From the NCBI RefSeq assembly GCF_027409185.1, contig NC_084469.1:38175793-38239792 (forward strand): DNA of 64,000 nucleotides, given 5' to 3'. Positions 27,371 to 38,869 of the stretch are shown here, piece by piece. The notes below the pieces were generated by a model. It was not told the origin of the DNA. It saw only the letters and a program-made list of their open reading frames with translations, and did no database searches. The first letter of the stretch is position 1; every line of letters starts with the position of its first letter. The DNA comes from Cynocephalus volans (lineage: Eukaryota; Chordata; Mammalia; Dermoptera; Cynocephalidae). Both the position numbers and the translations under genes were made by a program.

Positions 27371-28301
27371 AGGATGCTACTGGCAGGCATGTGGCGAAAC
27401 TCCCCACACTGCCTGTGACCTGCCAGCTGGGACAGGTTTGCTGCCTTCCACCTCCTCAGACTCAACACCAAAATTGAAAAAGTGGTTGAGCTCACCCAGT
27501 TAATGGGAAATGCAATATGCATGGCCTTTGCCTCCTATGAAACAATTATTCTGTCAGAAATGATGTTTACAAGGACTGCAACTTCATTCTATAGAATGAC
27601 AAGAAAGGTTTTGGCCAACCCAGATGACTGTGCAAACTTTGGTAAAGGAGAAAATGCCAAGAAGTATCTTCAAACAGATGACAGAGTGGAAAGTATATGA
27701 AGAGCCCACCTGAATGACCTTGAAAATATTGCTCCATATCATGCTATTGGTCTTCTGTGTTCCTTGAGTGGTCCAGCTCTCTCTGCAGCCATCCTGCATT
27801 TCAGACTTCTTGCTAGAGCACGAATCTGCCAGATAATTGTGTATTTGACACCCCTTTGTCAGCCAAACAGAACTCTGGCTTTTTTTGTTGGATATGGAGT
27901 TAGTTTTTCAATATCTTACAGGTTGCTGAAAAGTAGATTGTACCAGTAAATATAGAACTCATCATCCAACTGGCTTTTAGGAATGCTGTACTTCCAATTT
28001 ATAATGAATATTTTCTTAGATTTTACATAGAAAGAGAGCAGAGAAATTAAGAATTGGGGACACCAATATCCTTTTTTCTTGTTTTATATTTGCACTAGAA
28101 ATTTAACATAATAATTCCTAAGTCTTATTCTTAAAGTACTTATAAATTTTGATTTTGTTATAATTTGTGACATTCAACATTTCATACTTTGAACCTACAA
28201 AAAGAGTGATTGCATGTATGAGAAACTTATATTTCAATACTGCTGAAATGGGTATATGAAATAAAAAATTTAAAGAATAAAAAAATAAGGATGCTGTTGG
28301 C
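27371..28301 (+). pseudogene. MGST1 pseudogene: Processed pseudogene of microsomal glutathione S-transferase 1
   Basis: The span 27482-27949 is a single uninterrupted reading register of 155 codons plus TAA, the length of MGST1, a trimeric MAPEG-family membrane enzyme that conjugates glutathione. Recognisable pieces are MAFASYETIIL, FGKGENAKKYL, RAHLNDLENI, AILHFRL, QPNRTLAFFVGYGV and YRLLKS. There are no introns. It is broken twice: the start codon is GTG (27482-27484) and codon 73 is TGA (27698-27700), where the parent family has Arg. There are no frameshifts. A 3' UTR follows, with AATAAA at 28260-28265 and an A-rich tail near 28275-28287. Flanking 14-mers at 27371-27384 and 28288-28301 match at 12 positions, consistent with L1-mediated target-site duplication. 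It sits in intergenic DNA with no promoter I can see. Confidence 0.93.
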
Positions 28302-28905
28302 TGCATGTAAAAGAAACTCTGGATTCAGACATGCCTCAACAAAAGGAAATTTAATTATCTCACATTGCTGGGAGACCAGAGTTGGGAGGGCCCTGATCTT
28401 TGTTCCATGAGTGGCTCAGTAATGATCCTTCCATCTTTCTATCTGCTCTCCTCAATGTATCAGTTAGGGTGGGCTAGGATATGTTGTAATAACAGACCTT
28501 AATTCTAGGACTTGAAAACCAAAAACATATATAAATTTTTGTACTCATGCTACATGTCCATGGTGGGGCACTATTTTCATTAGCTATCAGGCATTCCTCA
28601 CTGTACTCACTTAAGGACCCACATCGACAAAACAATTCCCACATAGAACGCTGCTGATCAACATGCCAGAAGAAAATGGGAACTCTAGAGTGTCTTGCAG
28701 CAGCAATGAGATGCTCTGGTTCAGAAATAACACACATCATTTCTGCTCTCAGCTTGTTGACCAGTACTAGTCACTTTCCCCTCCCACTCACAAGCAGGCC
28801 AGGAATTGCAGTTCTATGGTACGCCTGGAAGGCAGAGACTTTAGTGAGCAGAGCTAGTGATTATCACACTGAATACCAACTTCAACTTATAGTTGGTGCC
28901 TAACC
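28302..28905. mobile_element. Two old dispersed repeats, class uncertain
   Basis: The part at 28302-28440 resembles a repeat reading gctgcatgtaaaagaaactc...aatttaattatctcaca. The part at 28455-28905 runs from tcagttagggtgggctaggata through tgctacatgtccatggtgggg to ccaggaattgcagttctatgg, a pattern I know from other mammalian loci but cannot name. Confidence 0.45.
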
Positions 28906-29934
28906 CTGAACACCCTCCCTTACCCCCCAGGTCATAACAACCAGAGGAACAACACCCAACAAAGAAGTTGAATCACTACTATTTTTAAGAGCAAGGAAAT
29001 TTTTCCTAGAATTCTTCAACAGACTTCCCTTACTTAGTATTGGCCAGAACTGGATCACATGTCCATTTTTAACCATTCACTGCCAAGGGGAATGGGATTA
29101 TTACAGTTGGCTGAGCTTAATTGGGAACTACCTTCGAGATCCACTTTCTCCTGAATCTCAGGATTGTCTGAAGTTGGTGTAGGTGTTGGAAAAGATGATT
29201 CTTTTCTGGCACTTTTTACTAAGTGAAATCCACAAAGGAAGGATGCTTCAATGCCATTGGCAATTCGGGCATGAAAACTAGAAGGAGAAAATGCGGAAAT
29301 GCAGAGCAATAAGAAAGTGACTCAGTCTCACGCGCCCTTTGGTAAACCAAAAGGCTGGATGTGTCAATAAGATATACAGTGTACTTCAGTAAAGGTTGGA
29401 ATAAACGACCCCTAAAATCCTCCCCAATCTTAAGATACTGTTATTTTCTATGAGTCTGTTGCTGCCACCATTTATGAGCACAGGGATTCAGAACACATTG
29501 GTGGGTGATGGTGGTGGTTTGAGGAACCAAATCAGTTTCCCTTACTCAGTGCCATTGGTCAAATCTTATTTGAGTTCCACTTGAGGAAGACACATTTCTT
29601 TTACCCATTACTAGGGAGCTCCCAGATATAGAAAAGCAAATTCTGTAATAATAAAGAGGAGGTGAAAGCACAGGGACAACAAAAGGAAGGTAATGGCTTA
29701 GAAACTGCACATAGTATGGAAGAAGACTCAGGGCTGTTGTCTTCAAATGTGTTCTTACAATTCCCAAATACATATGCCTATCATATGCTTCCCTGGACTT
29801 GAAATTCTTATGCTGGACAGTTCCACTTAGATCTCTCAAAGGCTCTTCAACAGGACCATGGCTGACTCTGTCCTGAACCTGCTCTTTTGATCATAGTTAT
29901 CATCTGCATGACAGGCACCAACTACCAGTAATCT
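28906..29934. other. Intergenic, no gene seen
   Basis: Includes a possible repeat remnant near 29030-29075 (tggccagaactggatcacatg). No exon-like segment. Confidence 0.4.
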
Positions 29935-30520
29935 ACTTCATCCTTTCACCATTTTTTAAAATTTGGATTATTGGGACAGCTTCCAAATTGCTTTTCCTGT
30001 GAGCAGTCCAGTGTTCCCTGCCCCATTTGACTTAGAGATCCAGTGAACATGTAAATCTGAGCGTCTTCCCCTGATTAAAACCCACCAGTAGTCCCCATCA
30101 GTTGTAGAATAAATTCAAGTTCTTTGGCAGGGGATACAACACCCTCCTGATAGCCTTATTTGCAAGACTCCCTTTCTGCTAATGGGCTTGTAGCCTCCAC
30201 CCGCACCCTTTCATCCCTTCCTGTCATTCAGGTTTTGCTAAGGATGCTCTCTCTGCTGAGAGTGCTTCAAGAATCTGCTCATTTCCTCAATGAGAAAGCT
30301 ACCTTTGACCCTTCCCTCTCCCCTCTAAGGCTAGGCTAGGTATCTGTGCTCTCAGAGCACTCTGTGGCCACCTTTATCATGGGGCATAACCATGCCATAT
30401 GAAAATCCTTTGTTATCTGTCTCCCCAATGGTCTACAAGTTCCACCTCCTTGGGGAAAAGGATTGTCTTATTCATTCCGCCTGGCAGAGAGTAGGCACTA
30501 AACAAATGTTGAATAGAATC
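29935..30520 (+). mobile_element. L2 LINE 3' end
   Basis: The order of a mammalian L2 3' region is visible: cttccaaattgcttttcct, ccctgattaaaaccca, tctgctcatttcctcaatgagaaagctacctttgaccc, tccccaatggtctacaag, and the terminal cctggcagagagtaggcactaaacaaatgttgaat. Confidence 0.8.
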
Positions 30521-31479
30521 TTAAGAAGAGGGTGGCAGCTGACACGAAGTTGAGAGAATGGGAGAAAGTGCAGATGGAGAGCGAGGGAACGGAGAGGTAG
30601 TAGCAATTGGGGGTTGCTGGGAGTTTGTGCACCCCTCCCCCATCCTAAGATCCGGATCTCTCCCTTGTTTCTTGGCATCTGGGTTCCAGCTCCAATTTAC
30701 CCATTCTGCGGTTTCCAGAACAAGCGCTGTGCTTTTCCAGATGGGGTCCCTGGTTTGAGTCACACGGAGTGGGACTGAACGGACAATCTCAGAGAAAATT
30801 CTCTACTGCCCTCACTCTGACAGCCTGTCCCTTGCCTTCAACCAAAGCACGCTGGTCGCAGGCAGGATTTCCGCCACTGCTTTTTGTTCTCACCCCCACC
30901 CCCCACCCCCCACAGGACACATACCTTGGTGATGATTATGACTCCCTCTTGGGGTGGCTTCATAGCTTGGAAAGTTGGACTCGGGGCTTTTTTTTTCCCC
31001 ACAGGCCAGGCCACTACAGAGGAAAGCCCCCCTCGCTGCACCTCCACTCCCTCCCCACCCGCTGCAGCACAGGGGGTTCAGCACAGACATAGAGGGATTT
31101 GAGTCTTGCAGGCTCACAGGGCGTTCCAAACTCAGCCTCAACACTCTGAAGAAAAGTCCTGGAAAGAAGGGATACCGAGGTGCCACCCAGCACGGGGACT
31201 GTCTTGCACCTATGTGCCTGTTGGGAGCAGGGTGGGGAGGAGAGTGCCCAAAGGGAAGAGTACATCAGCTCCCTGGTCGCCCAACAGCCTCGGACAAGCC
31301 ACTTGACCCTGGACTCAGTTTAGGAAGCTGTAGCAATGGGTTTGACCTCTTCCCTTGCCTGCGAGCATCACCACTAGGGCGAGGCAAAGGCTTGCAGAAA
31401 CCCTAGCTCCCGTCTGGCAGCCCGCAGCCAGAGGCTCTGGTAGGATGGGTCCCACGTGAGGGCTGGAGGGAGCAACGGC
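30521..31479. other. SHISA6 upstream flank
   Basis: Unique sequence between an L2 end and the CpG island, with a C-rich run at 30892-30912 and a GGA-rich strip near 31230. It may hold proximal regulatory sites, but none is individually convincing. Confidence 0.4.
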
Positions 31480-31895
31480 AGCAGAAGTCTGGCCCTGCCG
31501 CGGGGCCGGCTCCGGAGGGGACACTCCCGCCCCGCTCCTGGCCTCCCCTCTTCGCCCATCTGGTTCATTGTGTTGATTAACTGGGGTCCGGGGCTTTGGT
31601 GACGCGGAGCTTCAAGTGCCGCGAGGGGGGAGAAGCCAAGACGAGTCCCCCCTCCCAGCCCCGGGCGCCCAGGCGTGTCAACGTGGGCGGCGGTGCGCGG
31701 TGTCCTCCCCTCCCCTCGCGGCGCTCCCGCGTGTGCGGCTGTGTGAGTGCGTGTGTCTCCCTCGCTCCCTCTCGCACACGCTCCGGCACCAGTGCAGGCG
31801 GCCAGCCGGCGGCTCCCGGCTCGCTCGCTCGCTCCGACCGCTGCGCTCCCGCCTCGCCGCCGCCGCCGCCGCCTCTGCAGTCGCAGCCGGGCATG

Positions 31896-32226
31896 GTGAG
31901 TGAGTGAGTCCCGCCGCCGCCGCGCGCTCCCCGGCTCGCCGCCGGACCCCAGCCTCCGCCGGCCCCGTCCCGGGGAGCCAGCCTGCGGCGAGAGCGCGCG
32001 GCGGGGCCGGGCGGCCGGGGGCTCGGGCGGCCGAGCGGCGCCCGGAGGGGCGGCCCGTGCGCCCTCGGTTCCGGGCGCGCAGGGCCGCCGGGCCCCGTCT
32101 TGGGAAGAAGCTCCGCGCCCCTCCCGGCCGGGAGCCTCGCTCCTCGAGGGCTGCGCGCTCCCTCCCCTCCTGCCTCCCGAGCGCCCGTCGCCCCACCCCG
32201 TGACCGGCTCCCGTCTTGTCCCGCAG
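31896..32226 (+). other. Possible short intron in the SHISA6 5' UTR
   Basis: A strong donor-like sequence, GCATG|GTGAGTGAG, is followed 331 bases later by an acceptor-like sequence, CCCGTCTTGTCCCGCAG|GACC, with a short pyrimidine tract. Splicing here would remove several CCG runs from the leader. This rests on motif shape only. In GC-rich DNA such matches arise by chance, and an unspliced leader is equally plausible. Confidence 0.25.
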
Positions 32227-32348
32227 GACCCGTCCGGACGGGACCACGCCGCCGCCGCCGCCGCCGCCGCCCGGAGCCGCGCATCGGGTCCTGCCTGAGC
32301 CGAGCCGAGCCGAGCCGCGCGCGGGGCCGCCGCCGCCTCTGGCGGGGG

Positions 32349-32411
32349 ATGGGGCTGCCCGGGAGGCGCGCCGAGCCCGCAGGGGGAGCGCGGAGCCGGG
32401 GCGCAGCGTGA
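32349..32411 (+). other. Upstream ORF in the SHISA6 leader (20 codons)
   Basis: An ATG in a fair context (G at -3, G at +4) opens a 20-codon reading frame that ends at TGA, 208 bases before the SHISA6 ATG and in a different frame. If the leader extends this far upstream it could reduce translation of the main frame. The peptide is Gly/Arg/Ala-rich and looks like a by-product of base composition, so any effect would come from the act of translation (inference). Confidence 0.4.
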
Positions 32412-32484
32412 GAGCCCGAGCAGCCCGCGCCGGGCCGGTCCGTGCGCACCGCGCGCCGCCGCCGCCGCCGCCGCCCGCGCCTCG

Positions 32485-32511
32485 ATGGCGCCATCGCCCC
32501 GGCGCCACTGA
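32485..32511 (+). other. Short upstream ORF in the SHISA6 leader (8 codons)
   Basis: ATG GCG begins an eight-codon frame (MAPSPRRH) closed by TGA, 107 bases before the SHISA6 start. It is close enough to the main ATG to lie in most plausible transcripts, so re-initiation or leaky scanning would be needed for SHISA6 translation. No function is claimed for the peptide. Confidence 0.4.
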
Positions 32512-32618
32512 CCGCCCCGCGCCGCCAGCCCTGCCCGCGCGGCCGCCCTCGGAGCCCGGCCAGCCGGGGGAGCGGCCTGCCGCGGAAGCGTCCCCGCGCC
32601 CTCCCGCCCGGCCCCGCC

Positions 32619-33265
32619 ATGGCGCTGCGGTGCCTGCTGCTGCTGCTGCTGCTGCTGCTCTCGCTGGAGTCCCTGGACCTGCTGCCCGGAGCCCACGGCG
32701 CCCGCGGCCGCGCCACCAACCGGACCCTGAGCGCCGGCGCCGCTGCCGTCGGGGGCCGGCGGCCCGGGGGCGCCTTGGCCCGGGGCGGCCGCGAGCTGAA
32801 CGGCACCGCCCGGGCGCCCGGCGTCCCGGAGGCGGGGAGCCGGCGGGGACAACCCGCGGCGGCGGCGGCGGCGGCGGCGGCCAGCGCAGCCGTCACCTAC
32901 GAGACGTGCTGGGGCTACTACGACGTGAGCGGCCAGTACGACAAGGAGTTCGAGTGTAACAACAGCGAGAGCGGCTACCTGTACTGCTGCGGCACCTGCT
33001 ACTACCGCTTCTGCTGCAAGAAGCGCCACGAGAAGCTGGACCAGCGCCAGTGCACCAACTACCAGAGCCCGGTGTGGGTACAGACGCCCAGCACCAAGGT
33101 GGTGTCGCCGGGGCCCGAGAACAAGTACGACCCGGAGAAGGACAAGACCAACTTCACCGTCTACATCACCTGCGGCGTGATCGCCTTCGTCCTCGTGGCC
33201 GGCGTCTTTGCCAAGGTCTCCTACGACAAGGCCCACCGCCCGCCGCGGGAGATGAACATCCACAG
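32619..33265 (+). CDS. SHISA6: SHISA6 coding exon 1 (Shisa family AMPA-receptor auxiliary protein, N-terminal part)
   Basis: Shisa-6 is a single-pass membrane protein of excitatory synapses that associates with AMPA-type glutamate receptors and slows their desensitisation (family knowledge). The exon encodes residues 1-215 plus two bases of codon 216. Visible in order: a signal peptide with nine leucines (about 1-27), a low-complexity Gly/Arg/Ala linker ending in an alanine run (about 80-88), a Shisa cysteine-rich domain with Cys at 97, 113, 123, 124, 127, 132, 133 and 145 including the YCCGTCYYRFCC core, and a transmembrane helix at about 179-199. N-glycosylation sequons are N34, N61, N114 and N178. 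The ATG at 32619 sits in a good Kozak context (GCCATGG) directly before the signal peptide. The exon ends CACAG|GTGAG. Its last codon joins exon 2 to give NIH-R-ALADI, as expected for this family. SHISA7 and SHISA9 are the nearest alternatives, but the cysteine domain and tail fit SHISA6 best. Confidence 0.96.
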
Positions 33266-34446
33266 GTGAGAGCCCCGCCTGGCGCGCGCCCCGTGTCCCC
33301 GCGGCCCCTCGTAACATGCTTGGTTTGTCCTCTTCGCTCGTGGCAACACCACGCCTCTCTGGGTCCTCCTGAGTCCCTTTCACTGTCGCTTGTGTTGCAT
33401 GCAGTAAACCTTCTTCTCCCCTCTCCTCTATTTCTGCAGAACCGGGAACGCGTGGTTTGGTGGTAGGGGGATATACAAGGCAAAGTAAGAATGGTCGAGT
33501 CCGTGAAGTTCAAGTGTGAGAATTTTACCATTTCTGTAATTCTGGGCGGAGATCCAGGGTTCTGTTTTAATGGTGTGTGGGGGCACTTGACGGCATTTAG
33601 TTCTTTGAGTCAAACCCGACTGTCATCTTCCATATAGGAAGTTGACCAATGTTGGAACCTCACTATAAAGAGTAGCAAGTGACTTAGTGTGAACTGGATG
33701 TTCCAGTGCGTTGGGGAGGGGAGCGACATGGAAAGGATGCCTCCTGGGGGAAGAAGGAATAGAGGTTTCTCCCTTCCGTGTGGACCAAGCACAGATGGTG
33801 TCTCTTCATTGCATCCTGCGAGTGGGATGCTTATGTTTCCTGCTGAGACTGGAGGACTTGTTCTTTTAAACCCCCGTAGGCAGAGCTCTCTGGAGTTAAC
33901 AGTTCTTGCCGTGTGAGACCTGGTAGGACGTCTTTCACTGCTTACCTTGGGGAGGCAGTGGGGGCTGCCTCCTGCCCAGACATGCCAAGAGCTCAAAATG
34001 TGGTAGTCCATGGTTCCAGTCCAACTGCTGCCCACCCCACCGCTCTAGCTCCCAGGGGGATGCCAAAGCCAAGGGGACAACAGGAACCCAGCCTCTCCTT
34101 AGAACTCTAGGGGTGACACACCCAGGACATGAAAAGTCAGCTCTCTTGCAGTCCCCTCATGGTGTGGAATGGCTGGGTGCGGTTCAACAGAGTCGTGTCA
34201 GGGAAACCCTGCCCCAGGAGGTGCTTCCATTTTTGGTGCACGGTGTGGGCACTGTCCTAGTAAGGACACCACCCCTCAGACCATTGCTTCTGAGTTGGCC
34301 CCACAGGCCCCCACCCTGCTCCATCCACGGTTAGCTCATCTCTGTGTCCTTACGGCCTGAAAAGTTCCTTCCCTCGCTGCTGTGGACATTAATCACCCCT
34401 ACCTCACCGAAGAGAGAGAGAAGCAGAAATTTCTAGGCATGCTGAA

Positions 34447-34469
34447 AGAGCTGATTTTTTTTTTTTTCC
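34447..34469. repeat. T-run in intron 1
   Basis: About 14 T followed by C. No attached retroelement was recognised. Confidence 0.7.
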
Positions 34470-35806
34470 CCATTTGATACGGTGGGTGTTGAGAAAAGAA
34501 GATACTCCCTGGCAGGTTTTATTGAGTCAAATCCACAAAGTGTGGGTACTTCTAACTTGGGTGCTGGGATTGGGGTGATTTGAAAAGGACACCTGTTTAT
34601 AACCCTCTCTCACAACCCCCCTAAGGCGCCACCGTGCTCTCTTCCACCCCTACCTTATCTCTCAGATAGCGCAATTTTACTAGCCCTGGGGACTGGCCCT
34701 GGGCACTGATGGGGGCAATCATGAGAGAGAGCCTGCAGTCAGCCCGGCTCTCAAATGCAGAGTACAGGTGGAGGGTGAGGGAAATAAGGACAAGACATTC
34801 CCTCCTTTGAGTCTTGTCTGGCAAATAATTCTCTCTCTTGGCTCAGCTTGGAAAACAGAGAAGGCATCGTCCGTGGGCAGGTGCTTCCTGAAGCAGATGT
34901 GCTTGTCATCATACACCTCTGCCTCAGGACTTGGAAGTCTTGTCTTCTGTCCCCCTCTCCTGTAGTCCCGGCCTCTGCGCAGACCTTCTGCCTGGGTCAT
35001 GGCTTCTTGCTTACCACAAATCTTTCTTGGGGTTTCTTTCTTCCCTGAGCCATTGTTGTCTGCACTCTTAGAGAAAGCTGCCTGCTGCCTGGACCCTGCA
35101 CCTCATGCGAAGTTTATTCATCATCACCTGGGATGATACAGAGTGTGGTGTCCTCAGATGCTGGGAGCAGGCATCTTTAGATGTTGGCATTGGCATGTGA
35201 CCCTGGAGAGGTCACTGTCCTTCTTGGTGTTTTCTCCCCTCCCCACCACACTGACACTCCTTACCCCATACTAAGGTAACTGTGGTGACACCATTGGGGC
35301 AGTCTCTCTCTGGGGTAGGGGAAGAGAGGTAGCCATGGGAAGGGAGATGCATTTCACGCCTCAGACCATTATGTACGTATGGAATGTTTCTCCCTCAAGT
35401 TCACCTCCTGATTTTATTCAGTTCACAGCACCTCTTCCAGCAGCTGCAGTCTTGCCTGATCAGTGCTTTGGAAACCATCATACTGGTGCTTGGTGGCTAG
35501 GGACAATGCCTGTCTGTGTGTGACTGGGTGGGGTGGTGGGGGCTTGGGGTGGTGGGAGTGGAGGAGGCAGGGGCACAGAGCATGAGAGATACACCTAGGA
35601 CACTCCCTGGGTGACCTTGGGCAGGTAGGGGAAACTCATTTTTCAGTTCTGGGTAACGCAGGCACAGCACTGTCCCATCTTGACCTCTTGCTTCTGAGGC
35701 GTGCCCGGGTGAGCGTGCATGTTGCTCTTGGCCCCTGAGTGTGAATGTTCCCGGGGATCACTCACTGCACTCACACCTCAGAGGTCACTGCCTGCCATAG
35801 GGGAAG

Positions 35807-35827
35807 TTTTTTTTTTTTTTTTTTTTT
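35807..35827 (-). repeat. Poly(T) run, 21 bases
   Basis: A pure T run in intron 1. It could be the tail of an antisense retroelement, but no body is recognisable beside it. Confidence 0.85.
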
Positions 35828-38800
35828 CCTGTGCTGACTGTCTTGTTGGGAAATTGGGGTTGGGAAAAGGAAGGAGTGATGGAGAAAGAGATAAATATTC
35901 ACATCGTAATGAGTTTTCCCTAGGGAAGGTAGGGAGAAAACAGAATCTGCACTCTTCAGAGGTCAGCAGAGGCAGTGGGATGTGCGTTCAGCTACATATG
36001 CCTTGAAATAGTTCAGCAAAGACATTTCCTTTCTGGAAAGGAAAGAAGAGCTCATTTCAGTGTGGGATGCTCCCTGGAGATGGTAGCTGGGCAAGCAGGG
36101 GCTGAGTCTGAGGGAGTTGCTGGGAGCACAGCCTCACTGAAAAGAAAGGGGAGCAGGCACGGGCACCCCGCTGCACGCGTTCCCAGGCTGGACGGCCCTC
36201 CGCCTGCCCCGCACACACATTCCCTAGGGCAGGGCTGCTTTCATCTCGCATGCCCCACAGGGAAGAACAGATTTAGTCTTTTCCAGAAGTGATTAGACCT
36301 TGCTATCATGTTTCCGAGTGAGAAGTCACTGTCTGTAGGGGAATCTGTCAGCTCTCTGGTGATTCTGACAGATGAGCACCAAGTCACCACAGCCAGCTGG
36401 ACCCCGTGGAGGAGAAAGAGTGGGGCACAGGGACGGAAGGCAGAGTGTGCACTGGCCGTGGAGAGCCACTGGACAGCAGCCCACCTGTCCCAACCATTTC
36501 CCTTCTTTTAAACTGCCCAGGCAAAGGCTCAAGCTGACGGACTGCTGGGATCCACCATTGTAATGTCTCCTGAGTGGTTTCTGCAGCAACCCCCTCTCTC
36601 ACCCCTACCCCCAGGCTGTTTGTTCAATGAGGGCCTGCTGATGTCCCCCAAGGGCATAGGCTGGCTCCTTTTTGACATTCAATTCGAGCCAGCTGTCTTA
36701 CATCCAAACCTGTTTCTTTCTCTTTACCCTGAGTTGATTCATTAGAGATGAGAATCATTCTGTGCATTCTGAGGGAGGAACTGTGTGGCCTTTTATTTTT
36801 TTTAATGGCTAATTAACAGATGGGTCAGGAAGCTGTTAGGGGGCTGTAGACGCAGTTGGTGAAGTCAGAGCTGCCCTGAGCCCTCCCACTGCCTGCACAG
36901 AGATGGAGGGGATGAAGGGATCGGGGGCGGGGCTAGGGCTGTGGGAAGAAAAACCCCAGCGGATGTCACCAGGAAAGAGCAAGAGTATTAGGAAGTGGCC
37001 TCACTGCCATCAAAAGGATCCTTCATCTTTTGATTTCCCTGTTTATTTCTAGAGCCAGTCAAGGGGATACCTTGTTTCACCTTTTCTCCCTCCAGAAATT
37101 AATTACAAGCCCAAAGAGCTGTTTTTCTCCTCACAGGCCACGTAACTCCACTTTACTGGCTGATTTAGTGAGTTCCTTTTCTAGGTTCCAGGGCAACCAA
37201 TTGTCAGATCACCCCGAATGCTCCATTTTTTTGAAGCACTGTGGGCTCACAGTAATGAATTGATCTAAACAGAGAGTCAACTTGTTTTTTACTTCAAATG
37301 CAGCAGTTGGAAGGGGAAAAAAAGCATCTTGCCTTGGACTGAATGTCTTTGCCTTACATGTTTTTCTTTAAGTTAAAAAAAAATGTATGTAGGGAAACCA
37401 GGGAAATTGTGGGAGAATTTCAGGAGGCTCACGGAGGAGCATTTAGGGGAAGGATACTGGGAAGACAGACAGAAGCAAAGGTAGCCAAAGGAGGAAGGTG
37501 AACAAGTAATTGGGTGAGAATTTCATTGCCACCACTAATGGGACGGAGTGACATTGGCCGGACCTTTGTGCCCCCCTGGTTTGGCTTTTTCCTGGCTGGT
37601 GCAGATGCATGCATGCATTTTTCAGCAAATGAGCCCTGCTCACCTTTCGTGGGCAGGATGTGTTTCAGACTATAAAATGTACGTTTATGAGATACATGTT
37701 ACCTTTGACACATGAGACTAGTAGGGTTCATTCTTGCTTTAGCAGGGCAACTGTGCACATACTTTTCAAAAAAATCCCTGGACTTTGACAGTTCTCCCTG
37801 ATTACATTTCTCACTGTCTTCATTTTTCTTTCCTTCTCTATCTGTAGCTCAGAAGGTCTGCACAACTGCCTCTTTTTCCCCCACCTACAACTCTATCCAA
37901 GGGTCGGAGCATATTCATTTTGGGCAATCTGCTGGTAAGATACCAAGAGTTTACTCACTGCTCCAGGCTGCTAAGATGCAGGTAGAGAAAAAAGTCCAAT
38001 TTATTGTTTTCAGCCAATTTTAATGTGAGATTGGACGGACTGAGCAATCGATTCACATGAATTGTGCAGGAAGCCGTGGTTAAGACAGCTGAGAAAGTGA
38101 GCTGATTGAAAGAGGTTAATTCACTAGCCCCAGAAAGACATGCTTGTGGATCCGGAGTAAAGGGAACTACACCAAAAGAAGCTTCACCCTTCCAGTCCCA
38201 CTGCCTGGTTTCTCCAAGACCTGGCAGGACTGCATTTAGGTCTTCACTTTCTGGCTCCTTTTCTATTGTCAGTGAGAATCCCTACCATGGGTGGGAACTA
38301 GCGCTGGTGTGGGGGGTTACTACTCTCCTCCTGCCGCCCTCCCCTTATTCAAAGGCCTGCACAATCTATTTTTGAAGTTCTGATGAATTCAAGTACATTT
38401 TGTCTTAAAATGTGGGTCCTGTCCCTTGACAATATATATCCTGTGGAATTTTGTTCAAACAAAATTATGATTTGAACTTATAGGTGTACCAGATGTCTCA
38501 GGTTGGTGATGGGGAGAGGGCAGGATGGAATAGATGAGGGTCTAGGCTAAATTCGTTTTTTGTGTACCTTCTGTTGCAGTTTCTTCCCCTTCTTTTCTCT
38601 AACTTGGGAAACTCCCCATTATTTTTCCCTGAGTCACATTCAGGATTTCACGTCTCTAGCATCTTTCTTTGCAATATTGGGAAAGAGGGCTAGGTGAAAG
38701 GGTTTACCAGTAAACCCTCAGAGGGTCTCAGTCCCTTGGCCTTGAGCAGGCTTACTGTTAAAACCATTCAGGACAGATTGCTATAATTTTTTGTTATATT

Positions 38801-38869
38801 TGTTAATCGCTAGAAGCAAACCAAAAATATTCTGAAAAGGCAGGGGAGTATGTTCTATTATCTTGTCAT

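Larger units (their letters stand above)
31480..33310 (+). promoter_or_regulatory. SHISA6: CpG island containing the SHISA6 promoter, 5' UTR and exon 1
   Basis: Very high GC and frequent CpG begin abruptly near 31480 and fade after exon 1, near 33310. No clear TATA box is visible, as is usual for CpG-island promoters, so transcription probably starts at dispersed sites upstream of 32619. The island has several CCG runs (about 31857-31875, 31911-31924, 32247-32272, 32456-32477), a CTCG run near 31820, a CCGAG pentamer repeat near 32298-32318, and a 14-bp perfect palindrome at 32229-32242. The transcription start cannot be fixed by eye. Confidence 0.85.

Noticed and set aside
27482-27949. The possibility that the MGST1-like sequence is a functional retrogene.
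   Set aside because: The start codon is GTG and codon 73 is TGA. No downstream ATG would restore the first membrane helix in a plausible way.
31074-31091. A REST/RE1-like motif (ttcagcacagacatag) upstream of the SHISA6 island.
   Set aside because: Only the left half resembles the RE1 consensus. The right half and the spacing are wrong.
32216-32959. A 247-codon + strand open frame overlapping SHISA6 exon 1 in another register.
   Set aside because: It is Arg/Pro-rich by composition, has no family resemblance, and crosses the conserved Shisa frame.
31374-33383. A 669-codon open frame on the - strand across the CpG island, plus 439- and 276-codon frames in other registers.
   Set aside because: Stop codons are rare in very GC-rich DNA on all frames. 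The translations are Arg/Ala/Gly/Pro-rich without domains, and the + strand carries the verified SHISA6 exon with family motifs.
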